Origin: Rhodamnia argentea
Lineage: Eukaryota; Streptophyta; Magnoliopsida; Myrtales; Myrtaceae
Direction of reading: 5' to 3'
NCBI RefSeq assembly: GCF_020921035.1
Contig: NC_063153.1
Coordinates: forward strand, 9,982,001 to 10,046,000
DNA: 64,000 nt
Every line of letters starts with the position of its first letter. Positions within the stretch are counted from its first letter, which is position 1. The notes beneath the pieces are model-generated. The model did not search any database. It was given only the letters and a program-made list of their open reading frames with translations, and was not told the origin of the DNA. Made by a program: the position numbers and the translations under genes. Of this stretch, positions 13,064-25,593 are shown piece after piece.

Positions 13064-16000
13064 TTACCGTACTGGCTGCTGGTTGTAATGGTTTTTCTCC
13101 TTTTTCTTTGCTGCCGCAAGCCTTGCACTCCTAGCGGCAGCCTCTTGAGCAGCAGCTTTTGCAGCAGCATCCATCTCTTTGGAAGATTTCTTCTTCTTCA
13201 CTGAGGCCATCTTCTTTAGCCGCTCTTTTATGTCAACAGATGATGCATCTTCACCTACCTGTTCAGCTCCAATTTCTGGTTCATTCACAACATCTGTACT
13301 GTTGGGCTGATCCTGGAGCTCTTTTGTCTCCTTGGAAGACTTGTCCTTCTTCTTCTTCTTCTTAGAACTTTTCGACTCTCCAGGAGCACTTTCCTTCTTT
13401 TCAACCTCACCATCAGGCTCCACGTCTTTCTTATCTAGCAATGCATCTGTAAATGATAATGCATGGCTAAGGTAAGATTTAAAAGGATAGCCAATAGCAT
13501 TCCAGCATAAGATCAGTAACAGAACGGAAAATAAGAACCAACTAAACCATTATAATCTCTAAATGATTAATGGATTGCCACCAATTGAACATGCCGCCGT
13601 GTCTGAATGTCCTAGTTTCCATTGTGCAAGTGATAAAGCACATGGCATGGCAGCACCCATCCTTTTTGTAAAGCTTCACTGTGATCATAACAGATGATGC
13701 ATAATTAATTACCACGTGGCTCATCTTGACCATTGTCCTCTTTTGGTGCAACACCGAAATCAGCCAAAAGTGCTTCAAGTTCTGCAAGCTCCTTCTTCTT
13801 CCTTTCTTTTTTGGAGAGCTGTCTCTCCGTCTCTTTGGATACAGCAGGAGCTTCAGCAGGCTTTTTTGCCATTGGCTCTGGGTGCACTGGAACGTCTTGT
13901 TCATGCTCATGTTCTTCCTCCAAATCATCATCCCCTTCATCAAGAATATCATCCTCACTCTCTGTATCCTGTACTCAGAATACAGAGTAAAGTATAAGGA
14001 TAGCACATCATGGCTGACATTTAAACAAGTAAACTTCAACAGTAAAGCCGGTCTTATCTCTCCCATTCTCAACCCCTACCTAAAAGTTTTAAGGTCCACA
14101 GTCAGATGTCCAAGGTCACATGAAAAAATTAAAGAGGTTTACTAACCACAAAATACATTTGACAGCAACCTTACAAACTAGACATCTAACTCATCAGCAA
14201 TAACAATCCTTTTCACATTGTGTGTACCGCTGCATTTTATCCATTATGTCTACAAAAAAAAAAAAAAAAAAACCTCCTAAGTCTAGAATTCACTGCCAGA
14301 GTTCAGGTCTGGCTTGCTAGTTGACAATTCTATAAGGAAAAAAGATCGCAAGATGAAGGGATGGTATTCAATCAGCATGAAGCAAAAAAGAACCGTAATA
14401 AGCACTACTCTTACCCATGAATTCTTAGCTAATGTATGAAATAAGAAAAATCTTTCACAGTTAAAACTAAGACATTTGCAAACAGCCTACAAATAACCAT
14501 TTCAGCAATATTTATAAAGAAATTACCTTCATGATCATCGCACAGTATACTCGGTTAGGCATTATTATACTAACATATTCACAAGAAGATGAATAGGACA
14601 TTAAGAAGCTGAATAAAACAAAAAGCGGTACCACAACAGATGGTCCAAAGGAACAGTGAATAGAAGAAGATAACAGGAAACCCCAATGTTATTGATGCTA
14701 AATTCTGAGAATGCTCAGGAAAACAACATCTTATTCCAGCACGGCAAGCAAAACACTATGGTACCACAACAGATAGTCCAAAGGAACAGTGAATAGAAGA
14801 AGATAACAGGAAACCCCAATGTTATTGATGCTAAATTCTGAGAATGCTTAGGAAAACAACATCTTATTCCAGCACGGCAAGCAAAACATTATGGTACTGG
14901 TACTTATCCGTGTCAAAGACTTTCAGTCAGATTGCTGACTTCAAAAGGCTTAGGACTTCCAAGTTCTGCCAGCAGTTAGTCACCGCATAAGGATGGATAC
15001 AATCAAGCAGAAATGATGGAAAATCCTTATAGCTAAATGTGTATAAAGAATGAGGAACATCATAACCATAGCAAGATTTAAGCTAATCTTCTCAAGTAGC
15101 TGACATCTGATGGTTTTTTATATCATAGAAGCACGCACATAAATAGAAAAAGTGGTTCTCTTTGGTAAGTTAAAACCAGAATCAATGACGTAAAACCTCC
15201 TGAACCCCAACCCACTAACAAGAAAAATATCTAGCAGTGTATAGGGTGGACACATCTCACGCATGCATTTAAGAGCAACTTAACCCGTTTCACGGCCACT
15301 CCATTTCTGCTTGCCATGTTCTTTATTCTGATAAGACGAAATTCACGGAGCTGTTTGGAAGCAGTATCATAAACATTGTCTTCCGTTTTAAAACGGAAAG
15401 CTAACAATTGGCAATAGGTAGAAGGACCGCTTTCAAGAAGATCAAAGTGCTGTCTACAGTTGCCTAAGCCTATTGCAATCTCAAAACTCTAAGAAATCTT
15501 ACGGCAGTTACTCTAAACTACAATCAGGGTCTTAAACACGTAACGACAAAATAGTAACCATTTCATCTGATGAAAACAATACTCAAGTTGCGTAATCGAA
15601 CAAGTTCATATCTGCTCTTGAAAACTAAGATAACGTTGGATATGTTGCTGGACAGCAAGTATATGTATCATCCCAACGAAACCCGAAAGTTAAGTATTGT
15701 GTCAGAGCTTAACAATGGATTATCGTGCCATGGACATATTAGCGTGAGAGTGAGAGCATGTTGATCGCTACACTACACAATATGCATGCTCACCATGAAC
15801 TCATCTGCTAAATCATAAAACCAATTCGACACAATGAGCCAACAAAAAATCCAATCAAAGGTTCCACTCCAATCATCAATTCAACCAAGGAAATAGACAA
15901 TAGAGCATCTTATGTGCAATATATCTGCATGCATAACGCCATGACGAACCTCTACAATAGTGGGCTGCTGCTCCTCATTCTGGGGTGTCTTTCCCCAAGC

Positions 16001-16279
16001 TACAGGGGGCGGTGCAGTAGTGGCATAGTAATCGTCGTCGTCGTCATCATCAACATCTGCCCAAGATTTCTCCTTCAATGGTGTTGGGGCCCAGAAAACC
16101 TGAGGCTCGGGCTCTTTGGCCTGCGACTGAGCAGCTGATTTCGACGACCCCTTGCCGCTCTTTGACCCCTTATCCTTATCAGATTTCTTCTTCTTCCTCA
16201 ACGTCTCGAGCGCAGCAAAAACGTTGGTGTTGTTGATCACCAGGGATCCCTCGTCCCTCCTGCTACCTCCACCAACCAT
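13064..16279 (-). CDS. Conserved plant Lys/Asp-rich protein of unknown function (At2g25670/At4g32610-like)
   Basis: Three coding exons on the minus strand: 15950-16279, 13713-13968 and 13064-13446, 969 nt, 322 aa. Both junctions keep frame (GAG|GTTCGT is a weak donor; CGTG|GTAATT). The start is the ATG at 16279, whose N-terminus MVGGGSRRDEGSLVINNTNV looks conserved. Features in order: a Lys/Ser-rich stretch (about 28-50), a short motif FWAPTPLKEKSWADVD followed by an Asp run (about 62-84), an acidic region at the start of exon 2, a KKERKKKELAELEALLADFG helix-like segment (about 162-181), poly-Lys runs, and an Ala/Lys-rich C-terminus likely to be helical. No catalytic domain, signal peptide or membrane segment is visible, and most of the chain looks disordered. 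I recall relatives as Arabidopsis At2g25670 and At4g32610 (labelled copper ion binding, with no obvious basis here). Function unknown; I do not assign one. Confidence 0.85.
14627..14892. repeat. Near-perfect 133-bp tandem duplication in an intron
   Basis: Copy 1 is 14627-14759 and copy 2 is 14760-14892, head to tail, both starting GGTACCACAACAGAT. I count about three substitutions between them, so the duplication is recent. It lies in the roughly 2-kb intron 1 of the Lys/Asp-rich protein gene. Confidence 0.95.
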
Positions 16280-17160
16280 CTCTCAAAATGATAAGGGACC
16301 CAGCTAACACTTGCGTTTTGATTCGAAACCCACGAGCACAGATATCAAAACCCAAGTATTCCCAGACGATTTTTCCACAGAGCTTTCAGATGTGACGATC
16401 TATTCGAAGGAAAAATCAGCTAGAACTACAGGGGGGGCGATCGGAACTTATCAATCAATCCGACGTTGGTGAAGGCAAAGGAACGAAGGGTATATCGAGC
16501 AAATGACTTACAAAATTTTAGGGTATGATTGCAGCGACAAAAGTATGTGAATTTTTCGACGGATTATAAAGGTAATTCACCCTGTCAAAACGAACAACGA
16601 AACGCAAAACCGAAAAAGAAATGCCAAGAAAGAAAGACACAAAAAAACAAAAAACCGACGAGAGGTTGTTCCAGCTGCAGATTGGAATCGATTCCCGCTA
16701 TGGATATGGACACGCGATAGGACAATCGAAGGTCGGTGGCCGCTAAAAAGAGGTCTTCCCACGCGGTCTGCCGAAGGAATTACGAAGGGAATTCCGCACA
16801 GGAAGGAAGGTTCAGGAAGACGATAAGTTCGAGCGGAGACAGATTGGCAGAAGCGGAAGAGGTCGCAGAGAAGATGGAGAAATTAGGGTTTCGACGTTTC
16901 GATGCGAGACGGAGGGGAGGTGTTAGGGATAACAAGGAAATGGAAGAGAAGACGCACGGCTATATATACGGGTTATTTTTTTTTTCATTTCTTTTTTATT
17001 TTTGTGTGGAGGAATTTTTCCGTTTCAGTTTGCGGAACCCAAGATACGATGACGTTTGGGACGTGGCCGATGGTTCAGTCTGGAATCTGGATGAGAAAAT
17101 CTTCCTCCGTTTCCCAAACAAGTGGGTCGGTTCGAACCTGGATATCGGGTCGGGCTAATT
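16280..17160 (-). promoter_or_regulatory. 5' leader and promoter of the Lys/Asp-rich protein gene
   Basis: No supported gene. The start-proximal part is probably 5' UTR. A TATATATA at 16961-16968 on the minus strand is a candidate TATA box. It would give a leader of about 650 bases, perhaps with an intron (a GTAAGT donor lies near 16507-16512). The open frame on the plus strand at 16736-17158 has no recognisable protein features. Confidence 0.4.
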
Positions 17161-18834
17161 TGTTTCCGAGGCCCATCCACTAACAAAAACATGGCACTTT
17201 GTTTTTTTGTCGGACCCGATTTCTTATGTTTGATAAAACTGAAAACTACATTGAAAATTAAAAAACCAATTTTTGAGCGTTGATGATTTTGAACTCTGAA
17301 AAATATAACAAAATATTTGGTAATGACTTATATCGAGCACTGAGTATTATTAATATACCTTAAGTGAATTTGACATCGCTATTGATAAATTTTAACTATA
17401 TAAATTGACGAAATTCTAATTGCCATCCGTCAATTATCTTTTCTACTTAATGAATTAAGTAATCTGTTCCTTACTTGACATATTATGTGATTTCTTGAGC
17501 TAATTGCATTTTTAAGTCAATGTCAGTTATGATTGTCGAACGAGCTTAGTCTCCATTAAGTGATTAAATCTTCTAACTTCAGCACTTAATTGGATTATCA
17601 AACAAAGAAAGTAAGTTACATGTTTCTATTTGGTTGAGCTTCTGACAAAATGCCATTTCCAGACCTGCTCAAAATCACTTTCGTAGTCTATTTACCCCGT
17701 GACAGCTCTATTAAGCACATGACCAGATCTACTTTTTTTTTTTTTTTTTATAGAGAAGGAACATCAATAAACTCTTAATGGGAACCAATTCATTTACCAA
17801 TATGACAAGACAATCACTAAAGTAAGATGTCGTTATCGAAATGCAAGTCAAATAAAGTCAATAACGTAAGTTTTGCCTGTCTGCGCATGAATGATACTAT
17901 TATCTGACAAATTAATTTACTTTTATGTGGTTTTCCAAAACCAAAATAGTGTTCCGTAAAATGCATTTTATGAGAAGCAATTTTAACTTAAATTTCGTTT
18001 GATAAGAATTGCACTTTATAAGTAACTTTTGCTAATCTTTCTTATGAGAATCCTGCGTAACTCAACCACCTTCAGACTGGCATGTCAATGGCCAAATCTG
18101 GCCTCACCAACGACTTGAACTCTCATCGCAAGATCGTGCAAGATGGGGACATTTCCAAAATCATGAAAATTGAGCGAGAGCAAAATTGAAACGAAAAAAT
18201 TGCATTTGCATTACAAAAAATACAACATTTCAAAGTACCTCCGAGCTCGCGTGAAATGCAACTGCATTTCCCAAAGCTTTCCAAAAAGTTTGTCAAATGC
18301 CATTCACATTTGTCTAGACAGATTTGAGGTTTTGACGAAGCCGAACCAAACGCAATCTAAATGCTCAAAGCTGCTTTGAAAAAGCAAATCCCAAACGCCC
18401 CAAAATACTTCGACAGAGGCATGTTGTAGGGAAGGCGAAGAAGTAGCTCGCCACAAGAGGGAGCCACTTAGATACTTCACTTCAATTCCACCCCCACCCC
18501 CAAAAAAAGATACTTCACTCCAATAGAGAATTACCCTTGCTGCGCGAAATATTTTAAGTACAAGGTCGCCGCATTCAAACACTGCAAAAGCAGGAAGAGG
18601 ATAAAAAGTTACATCAATTTTGTGGTTTCCAACATCTTGTACAATTGATCCACCGGCCAAAAAGGATATCTCTTCCGATTATGTGCTTCATTACATAGAA
18701 AGGCAAAAGAGAACTGGGCACCAAACACCAACACTACCTGCCCATGCGAGAATGCATCTGATAGGGGTTCGGAGGGATGAACAGGTGTGTAGAGTACATG
18801 AAGTCCCTCAATTTCTTTTTACGTTCGGAACCGA
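17161..18834. other. Intergenic DNA upstream of the 13-16 kb gene and downstream of SYP32
   Basis: No gene is recognised. The sequence is AT-rich and contains a T run near 17731-17749 and old repeat-like phrases around 17930-18040 and 18190-18400. The part nearest 18834 is probably SYP32 3' UTR. Confidence 0.5.
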
Positions 18835-21800
18835 CTATGCCACAAAAAATAGGAAAACCATGAGGAAAAAAATCAATACAAAAAAAATTTTGATCATCAG
18901 CCACCTATTTGATGATATGCTGTTTAGGTACTTCAGCAAAGCCCCCTGTGCACCCTCTACATTTGCGAGTGTATCATCCATATTCTCGTCAATCCTACAA
19001 AGACAAAAACAAACGTGTATAATGCTTGATAAAACAGTCATCGGAACGAAAATTTCCACTAACGGTATATCAGTTCCATAACAAGAAACCATGACTCATG
19101 TTCCACTCTCAGGGAGGAAGCAGGACAGCAAGAATAGTCTCATAGTCTACATCACGAGAAGAAACTACATGGGGGCGATTGTACATCCGCATGTGCAGTC
19201 GGTTCATGTGAAGTTTCGCAAAAGAATTTCTAAGTTTGTCAGCTTCACTCATCCATCAACTAGCCCCAACAATTCTACGTGGAAATTGGCAATAACGTCA
19301 CGTCAAACGACTTTACTTCTCATTTTCACATTTACTTATTTCGACTCAGTATCTTGCCAATGTGAAATTTCATTGCGAAAGACCTCATTCACCAAACAAA
19401 AAATAAAACTCACTAGCAATCCTAGAGGACACCCTATGCAGAATATAACATCTACTGCTGGCACATGAACTTTCCTAGATAATGTCATCATTGTATTGGT
19501 AGCTATTAGGCAACCTAACCATGACAGACACAAATGAGATGAAAAATGGTGATCTGAGATGAAGCTAGAACTATTCAATGGTGGAATGCTCTCTTAAACC
19601 TATTCGAGTTTATTTAGTATAAAAGGACATTTTCATCATTCCAGTTCTGTCAGGCATTTACTATGTCATAAGTCACTTCACAAGAAGAAAAGGAGAAGGA
19701 ACAAAGAAATGAAGAAAGAGCCAGAACAATGTTGTCATACGCAAACACAAAGTGGATAGCGACATAATTTAAACAGCTTGCATGAGATATACTCCAGAAC
19801 AGGAAAAACACCTGATTGCAATCTCTCCCTGCTGAGAAACCAGGGTCGCCAGCTGATTAAAGATACTGCCCAACTCATGAATAGTAGACTCTACGTTTTG
19901 AAGGGCTTCAGCTCTGCTCTGCATGTAACTGTCTTGCAAAGGAACCAATTGCTGTTGCTGTTGACTTTGCTGCAGCAAAGGCTGACTTTCCCCATCTCCC
20001 TGCTTTCTGAGGAGAATTACACATGACATTGAAGGTCATATCAGCAAATGTATAATTTACATCTAAGCTAATTCACCCTACCAAATTTGCATAAATTGCA
20101 TGATGAGTAATGTCAACAGAGTCTCAGATTAAAATGCAAAAATGGGATCCTCACAATACAATTGATTGATTCGATGTTTTCTACATTTTCAATTTCTTTT
20201 CAAAAGAGAAGGGAAGACCCCTGAGAAGTTTGATTACTTACACAGAGATTGATAACAAGTTGAAATTGAAGAATTCATGCATGCAAAGAAAATTCAAAAT
20301 GCAGAGAATATAACTTAGTTTGTAATATTGCAGGAAACAAAAGCAAAGTTGCCACTTATTGCCACTAAGTCACCACATCCACAAGTCATGTTAATGCTTA
20401 TTGCTGCACCAGGGGCATTGCACCAGGTCCCAGAAGGTCCCAGAGAACAGGTACTTATCATCCAATTAGCAGAGATGGGTTACAATCACAGGAGAGCTTC
20501 GAAAAATACATGGCATCCAATTTGAGCAAAAGTGGAAATTTGATCGTTAGCATGAAGGACTATCGAGAACGTCCTTCACATATATCTTGTATCCAGTTCA
20601 GGGTTGATGGTTTATAGTTCAAGGCATTAAGCAGCACCAAAGCATGCCAATAAGATCTGAATGCTACAGCACTGAACCCAGAGTATCAATTTTCTAAACA
20701 ACACCTTAAGTAGAGCCCAATGAAGGTGACCAAGCACATTCAAAGGATTTTGGAGAGAATTGATCACTTTAAAATCGAGGAGAATGTAGAGGGAAAATGA
20801 ATGAGATTAGTCTTTAAACCACCATTATGAAATCAAGGCTACACGTTACATTTAGATTCCATTTTAAAATTTCACAACCGCTTGTTCCTCTCTACTTTGC
20901 TTCCATCCAAACACTAAAGGATATCTTCTGCCATTTTCTTTTCCTCCAACTTTACTCCTCTTTATTTCCTTTTCTCATCACTTGTTTTCAAGCAAAGTGG
21001 TAAGGACAAATAAAGTCCAAGTCTATCGTTATTAGCCACTGATAATTGATAAATAGCAATCTACCACTAAGTTTGACATTGTCATTAACCAACGAACATG
21101 AACTGTAGCCGAAGAATAAAAGATAAAGACAATATGCCCGAACAATGAAAATGCTCAGATTGGATATATGCAAATTAAAGAGTAGCCTTATGGATAAGGT
21201 TATAGAGGAATCAACACTGATGTTCTTTGAAGATAACAAATCTTTCAATGGCTTAGTAGGTGGAGGCTTCTCTCCCTGAATACGTTGCAGTTTCAGATCA
21301 AAGAAATGGGCAAAATTTGTAGCAGCCCAATTCTGTATGAGTTTCAAATGACAAGCATTTGACTCGACAGCAGATCATGGGGTTTCTGACATGATCAACA
21401 GCTTCGATTTCAAAGAGCCACACAGTATGAGTGCGATCTAGATGCAATATCAATCATACAGGACAATCGCAGTTTTTCCTAAGAAAACATCTACACCGCA
21501 GCTGTCCCAAGATAGGATGAAGTTCATGCAATTTTAATGTAGGAGTAATTAAGAACTCAAAACAAATGTTCAGTCCATAAGACATAAGTGGAAAGTAGTT
21601 TGGACTGTAAGCTGGCAAACAACTGTGCAAAAGAATACAAATGTTACCTGGGGAACAATGGGGATGACGACGACGACGACGATGACGACGGCCCATTGCC
21701 ATTAGCCCATGGGACAGGTGGAGCTGTCGAGGCATTAGCAGCTGTTCTAGTAGCCAGTGGACGTTGACGAACAAAAGGATTGGCGGCCTCCTTTGAAGCC

Positions 21801-22722
21801 TGGGAAGAATATATCTGTCTCCTATTGTCATGTGACTTCAGCTTCTGCAAGTAAACAACAGAATATGGTTATGACGAAACACAAAGTGATTATTCATTAA
21901 CTTAATTGAGTTCAGCAATAGTGAAGCAAAATTAGATAACTCCATGAACTAGGGAAGCATTCTACATGTGAACCTCCAGCAGCTTTTAGACTTACCTCGG
22001 TTCGCATGGTTAGAACTTCTTTGAACTCTTTTGTAGCGCTCATCAATCGATTTTTCAGGTCATCTACAACTGTAGTTGAATGACTAGTCGTGTCACTGGA
22101 GACACCACCCTCATTCCGGGAATTGCAAAGGAACTGAAGATCTACGACAGCAGAGTTGAGAGCAGTAATATCCTGCTTGATGACAGCAGTAAGCTCCTGA
22201 ATCTCCATAGTCGGATCGTCAAAAACCCAGTTTCTCTTTGCCACTGCAACCAGAAAAGTAGTCGATTGGTCGTTTAGAGATGTCTTAGTGGGACAACTAT
22301 CTATAACGCAAAACTAACCCATGCAAACTGTCACACCGCTGAGGTCACTCTAAACAATGCCAAATGTAAGTGTAATAATGCTACTTAACAAAAACAAATA
22401 TATGCTTCGCCTAGGCATAAATCGAACATGCAATGATAAGTGAAGTTGAAACAGCTGCTACTTCTGAACTATTTGGATGCTTACATTGCGTTAATTTTGC
22501 AAGCTTCTGGGACGTCTGATGTATCCCAAACCCAATTTTCGAAGCCCTCCGATTGAACTCAGATTGAAGAGCAGCTCCTGATCGCTGTTCTTCTGTCTTG
22601 GAACTGCTACTCGGGCCATTTGGTCCTGACCCAGCTGAAACCGACTTCTTTAATCTCTCTACTATACTCTGAAACTCCTGCGTTCGATCCCGAAAAGATG
22701 ATTGCGCTGCCTTTACCGGCAT
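18835..22722 (-). CDS. SYP32: Syntaxin of plants 32 (Golgi Qa-SNARE)
   Basis: Five coding exons on the minus strand: 22485-22722, 21996-22243, 21648-21844, 19812-20006 and 18835-18994, 1,038 nt, 345 aa. All junctions are GT/AG and in frame. The protein opens with the SYP3 signature FRDRTQEF, then EFNRRASKIG and SQKLAKLTQLAKR. It continues with the VFDDPTMEIQELT Habc helix, a Ser-rich linker encoded by a GAC-type repeat, a Gln-rich linker, and the Qa-SNARE motif (about 255-320) with zero-layer Gln at about 279. It ends in a tail anchor at about 322-344 (FFVLIFFLMVFLFFVA). It is the syntaxin-5 homologue that drives ER-Golgi and intra-Golgi fusion. Length and all key blocks match Arabidopsis SYP32 (At3g24350) more closely than SYP31. 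The start is the only ATG before the FRDRT block. Confidence 0.95.
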
Positions 22723-23560
22723 TTTTAAAATTTCGATTCTAGTCTTCAAGCCTTCGAGCTCTAATGAAACATAACCTCTGAAACACAAAAATTCAAAGGA
22801 TCCCCTCAGATCTGCACGTATCAGTTCAGCAGCAAATGCACGTAAAATAGCAATTCCCCAACCATCCAACCCAAAAGAGACGTAAATTTGACTACAAGCA
22901 TTTCCCAGATCTAGATCGAATTTCGCTACTAACTGCACGCAAATCGCTGCTTCAGACTTCCATAAGTATAATCAAACAGCATTTTCGCTCCCGAAACTAA
23001 AGCCCGCTCCCGCGGACCTCAATCGAAATCGAAGATCTCTACAGTAAACGACAAAAAAAACCAACTCCGATCCACCGAGACAGAATTTCATCGTTTCTTG
23101 CTCCTCACGAGGTAAAACACCGGATCACGAATCGTTTGTCACCGCATCGGCGTGACCGACCAAACTAGAGCCGCGGCCGTCGACGGATTAGAACTGCTTA
23201 CCTTCAACCAAAGACCGATCCAGGCAAAGAACCGCGAGATCCCGAGCCCTAGAGCTCCGATACCCTGCAAACTTTTCCGCGACGAGACGATGAATCCAGG
23301 TCTGATCGAGGGGCGGAGCCGCAGAGTTCGTCGACCGAAAAGGTGTTCAAAGGAAATCGAATTCGCTTCGTGGCGATTTCTCGATGCCAATGCGGATCGT
23401 CGGTCCGGAGATGGTGAAGGAAAAGTACAAACTGGTGTTTAATCCGTTGTCGCGAGGTCTCATTTCTATCGTCTGTCGATGAAATTTTGTGGCCAACCTA
23501 AAGTGGGTCCCACAGGTCCACGAAAGGGTCATCGGTTTTTATATGGTTATATTTATTTCT
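22723..23560 (-). promoter_or_regulatory. SYP32 5' leader with probable intron, and TATA box
   Basis: A good donor (GAAG|GTAAGC, exon ending 23202) and acceptor (TTTCAG|AGG, exon starting 22777) suggest a 5' UTR intron at 22778-23201. A TATAAAAA lies at 23536-23543 on the minus strand, placing the transcription start near 23510. Plus-strand frames through this GC-richer stretch are not convincing proteins. Confidence 0.55.
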
Positions 23561-24255
23561 GTTGGAAGATTTAGGTATTCCATGCGAAACATGGGACTCG
23601 AATGTGAAAAACATTTCGAAAAATAAGATCACAAAACTTAAAAATTACTTAAATGCCGTGATTAATTAGCATATCAACTATAAATCATACTTCTAGAAAT
23701 AACTACATTTCCTCTAGGTAATAATTTTTTTTTTTTGGATTAGTACAACGAAAAGTCCTAAAGTGGTACACATGCGGTAACAATTGCGAAGGTCATTTTC
23801 CTTCACAAAATTTGCAAAAAAAAAGGAAAAAAAAAAAGGATCAATACCTAGAGGCCTTCAAAATAAAGTCAAAATAAAATTTGAAGTAGAAAAGCAAGTT
23901 CCTAGGATTCACTTTTACCATTGAAATCTTAAATAGCACGTATGATTAAGGGATCGGTGCAAGAAATCCCCACATTAATCATATATATAATCCGATTATA
24001 TAATGCTAAGATGAAAAATATTAAAGGCATAATACTGTATGTGAAAATGGATAATGAGAAAGCCAAATAAGGGGTTTAGAAAAATCCCAGGACAATTCAC
24101 TTCGAAATCATACAAGTTTTGTGAAACCACTACAAGTCGTTCTAAAAACTTAAACTTTCATAAGCAATCGTGGTTTGTCATTTTAATATTTCAGCATGCG
24201 AGGTCTAAAGATTAGTGGAAGAAAATCTCAAGTTAATCATTTAAATACCATGTTG

Positions 24256-24359
24256 ACGTGGACGTCGGAAAAGTTGACGTAGCAACCGGAAAAGCGACGT
24301 GGCTCACCGGAAAGATAACGTGGTACGCCGAAAAGCTAACGTGACATGCCGAAAAAGTT
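24256..24359. repeat. 21-bp minisatellite, 5 copies
   Basis: Units begin at 24256, 24277, 24297, 24318 and 24339. Each starts ACGTG or ACGTA and contains CCGGAAAAG or CCGAAAAG. They are about 20-21 bp long and diverge at several positions. Related motifs occur inside the Mutator-type element near 25740-25790, so this is probably the interior of a broken copy of the same transposon family. Confidence 0.85.
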
Positions 24360-24392
24360 ACTGTTGCAGTCAAGTAAACGATTTTGCTCCGA

Positions 24393-24522
24393 CGTGGCAC
24401 TCAAGTGAACGATTTTTGAAAGTTATGGCACCTAAGTGAACGTTTTGAAAGTTATAGCACTCAAATGAACGCTGTATACAAGTTATGACACTCATGGTGT
24501 ACTTATTTCAAATTTTTGGGAT
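24393..24522. mobile_element. Orphan end of a Mutator-type element (sub-repeated)
   Basis: Three tandem units of about 30 bp share a GCACTCAAGTGAACG core and a GAAAGTTAT tail, followed by GACACTCATGGTGTACTTAT. This matches the right terminus of the complete element at 25594-26340. No matching left end or target duplication was found, so it is a fragment. Confidence 0.6.
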
Positions 24523-25593
24523 TCCAGTTGACATAAACACATAAAGCTGCTCGAGAACGTGGAACTGAATTTTGGAGATGTCCTAATATGCACAGGTAAA
24601 TTTTGAAAAAAAAAAACTCAGTATACATGAAAATACCTACATTTGGTTGGAAAAAAAAATGTAATGTTTCTAATTATGACAGTAAGACAGTATATAGAAA
24701 TATAAATACCAAAAAAAACAAGGAAAGCGAATTGATTTACCATTTTGAATTCAATTCAATGATTAAGCATAATTTTGTCTCATTGGTGAAAATGGAGTGC
24801 ATTTAGTCATATAGGAAGTGAAAATAACACCCCCGATCATAAATTGGTCTAATATTAGTATCGGACACGAATGATTGCATTTGGAGTTAATAAAAGCCGT
24901 GTAAAGTCTTTCCATAAAGTTTTGATATTTCAAATATTCCTTGCTCGTTAAAGAAAAAACATGAGTACTACTACTCGTAAAGAATCAAAATAAGTCGATT
25001 CCAATCATTAAAAACGCACATTTTTAGGCCATACAACGTTGAGTTTAATCACGAGAGACACATTTTCAACGTTGATCTAGAACAAAAGTATGAGTCCGTT
25101 TCATAAGTATGGTAGCCACGTATTTTTAGTACAACATATTAAGATTCGGAGCACAATCACAGCGAAGTAAAACGTAAAACGAGAAAGAGAAATCGAGACA
25201 CGGAATTTTATCTTGATTCACTCTTAAACTAAAAATACGTCTAATAGATGATTCCACTATAATTAGTACTTTGTACATCTCGTTACATCACTTAATTACA
25301 AATAAAAAAGTATAATATAACGAGATATGCGAGGTGCTGGAATCCTCTTTTGGACGTAGCCCTAGTTATATTACATCCAAAATCTATCATAAAATATTGC
25401 ATTTCTAGTGTATTGTGGCGGTTAAATGCTTTCTAAAATCTTTTAAATGGCCAATGTCTCTTTTAAACGCATTTGTTTTAAGGAGGAAGCTATATCAAAT
25501 AACCTTCTGTTAGGTTAGATTTTACATTTGAACTAGGTAATTAGCCTGCACTTCTTATCACAACTTTGAATTGTTTGTAACGTGAGTCAAAGA

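Larger units (their letters stand above)
23561..25583. other. Repeat-rich intergenic DNA
   Basis: No gene. It holds the 21-bp minisatellite at 24256-24359 and the GCACTCAAGTGAACG-type sub-repeats at about 24393-24490. The rest is AT-rich with many short homopolymers. Confidence 0.6.

Noticed and set aside
16736-17158. 140-aa plus-strand open frame
   Set aside because: It covers the promoter and leader side of a minus-strand gene, includes a TATATATA, and shows no protein family features.
24256-24359. CRISPR-like look of regularly spaced 21-bp units
   Set aside because: The units are contiguous diverged tandem repeats without unique spacers, in a plant nuclear genome.
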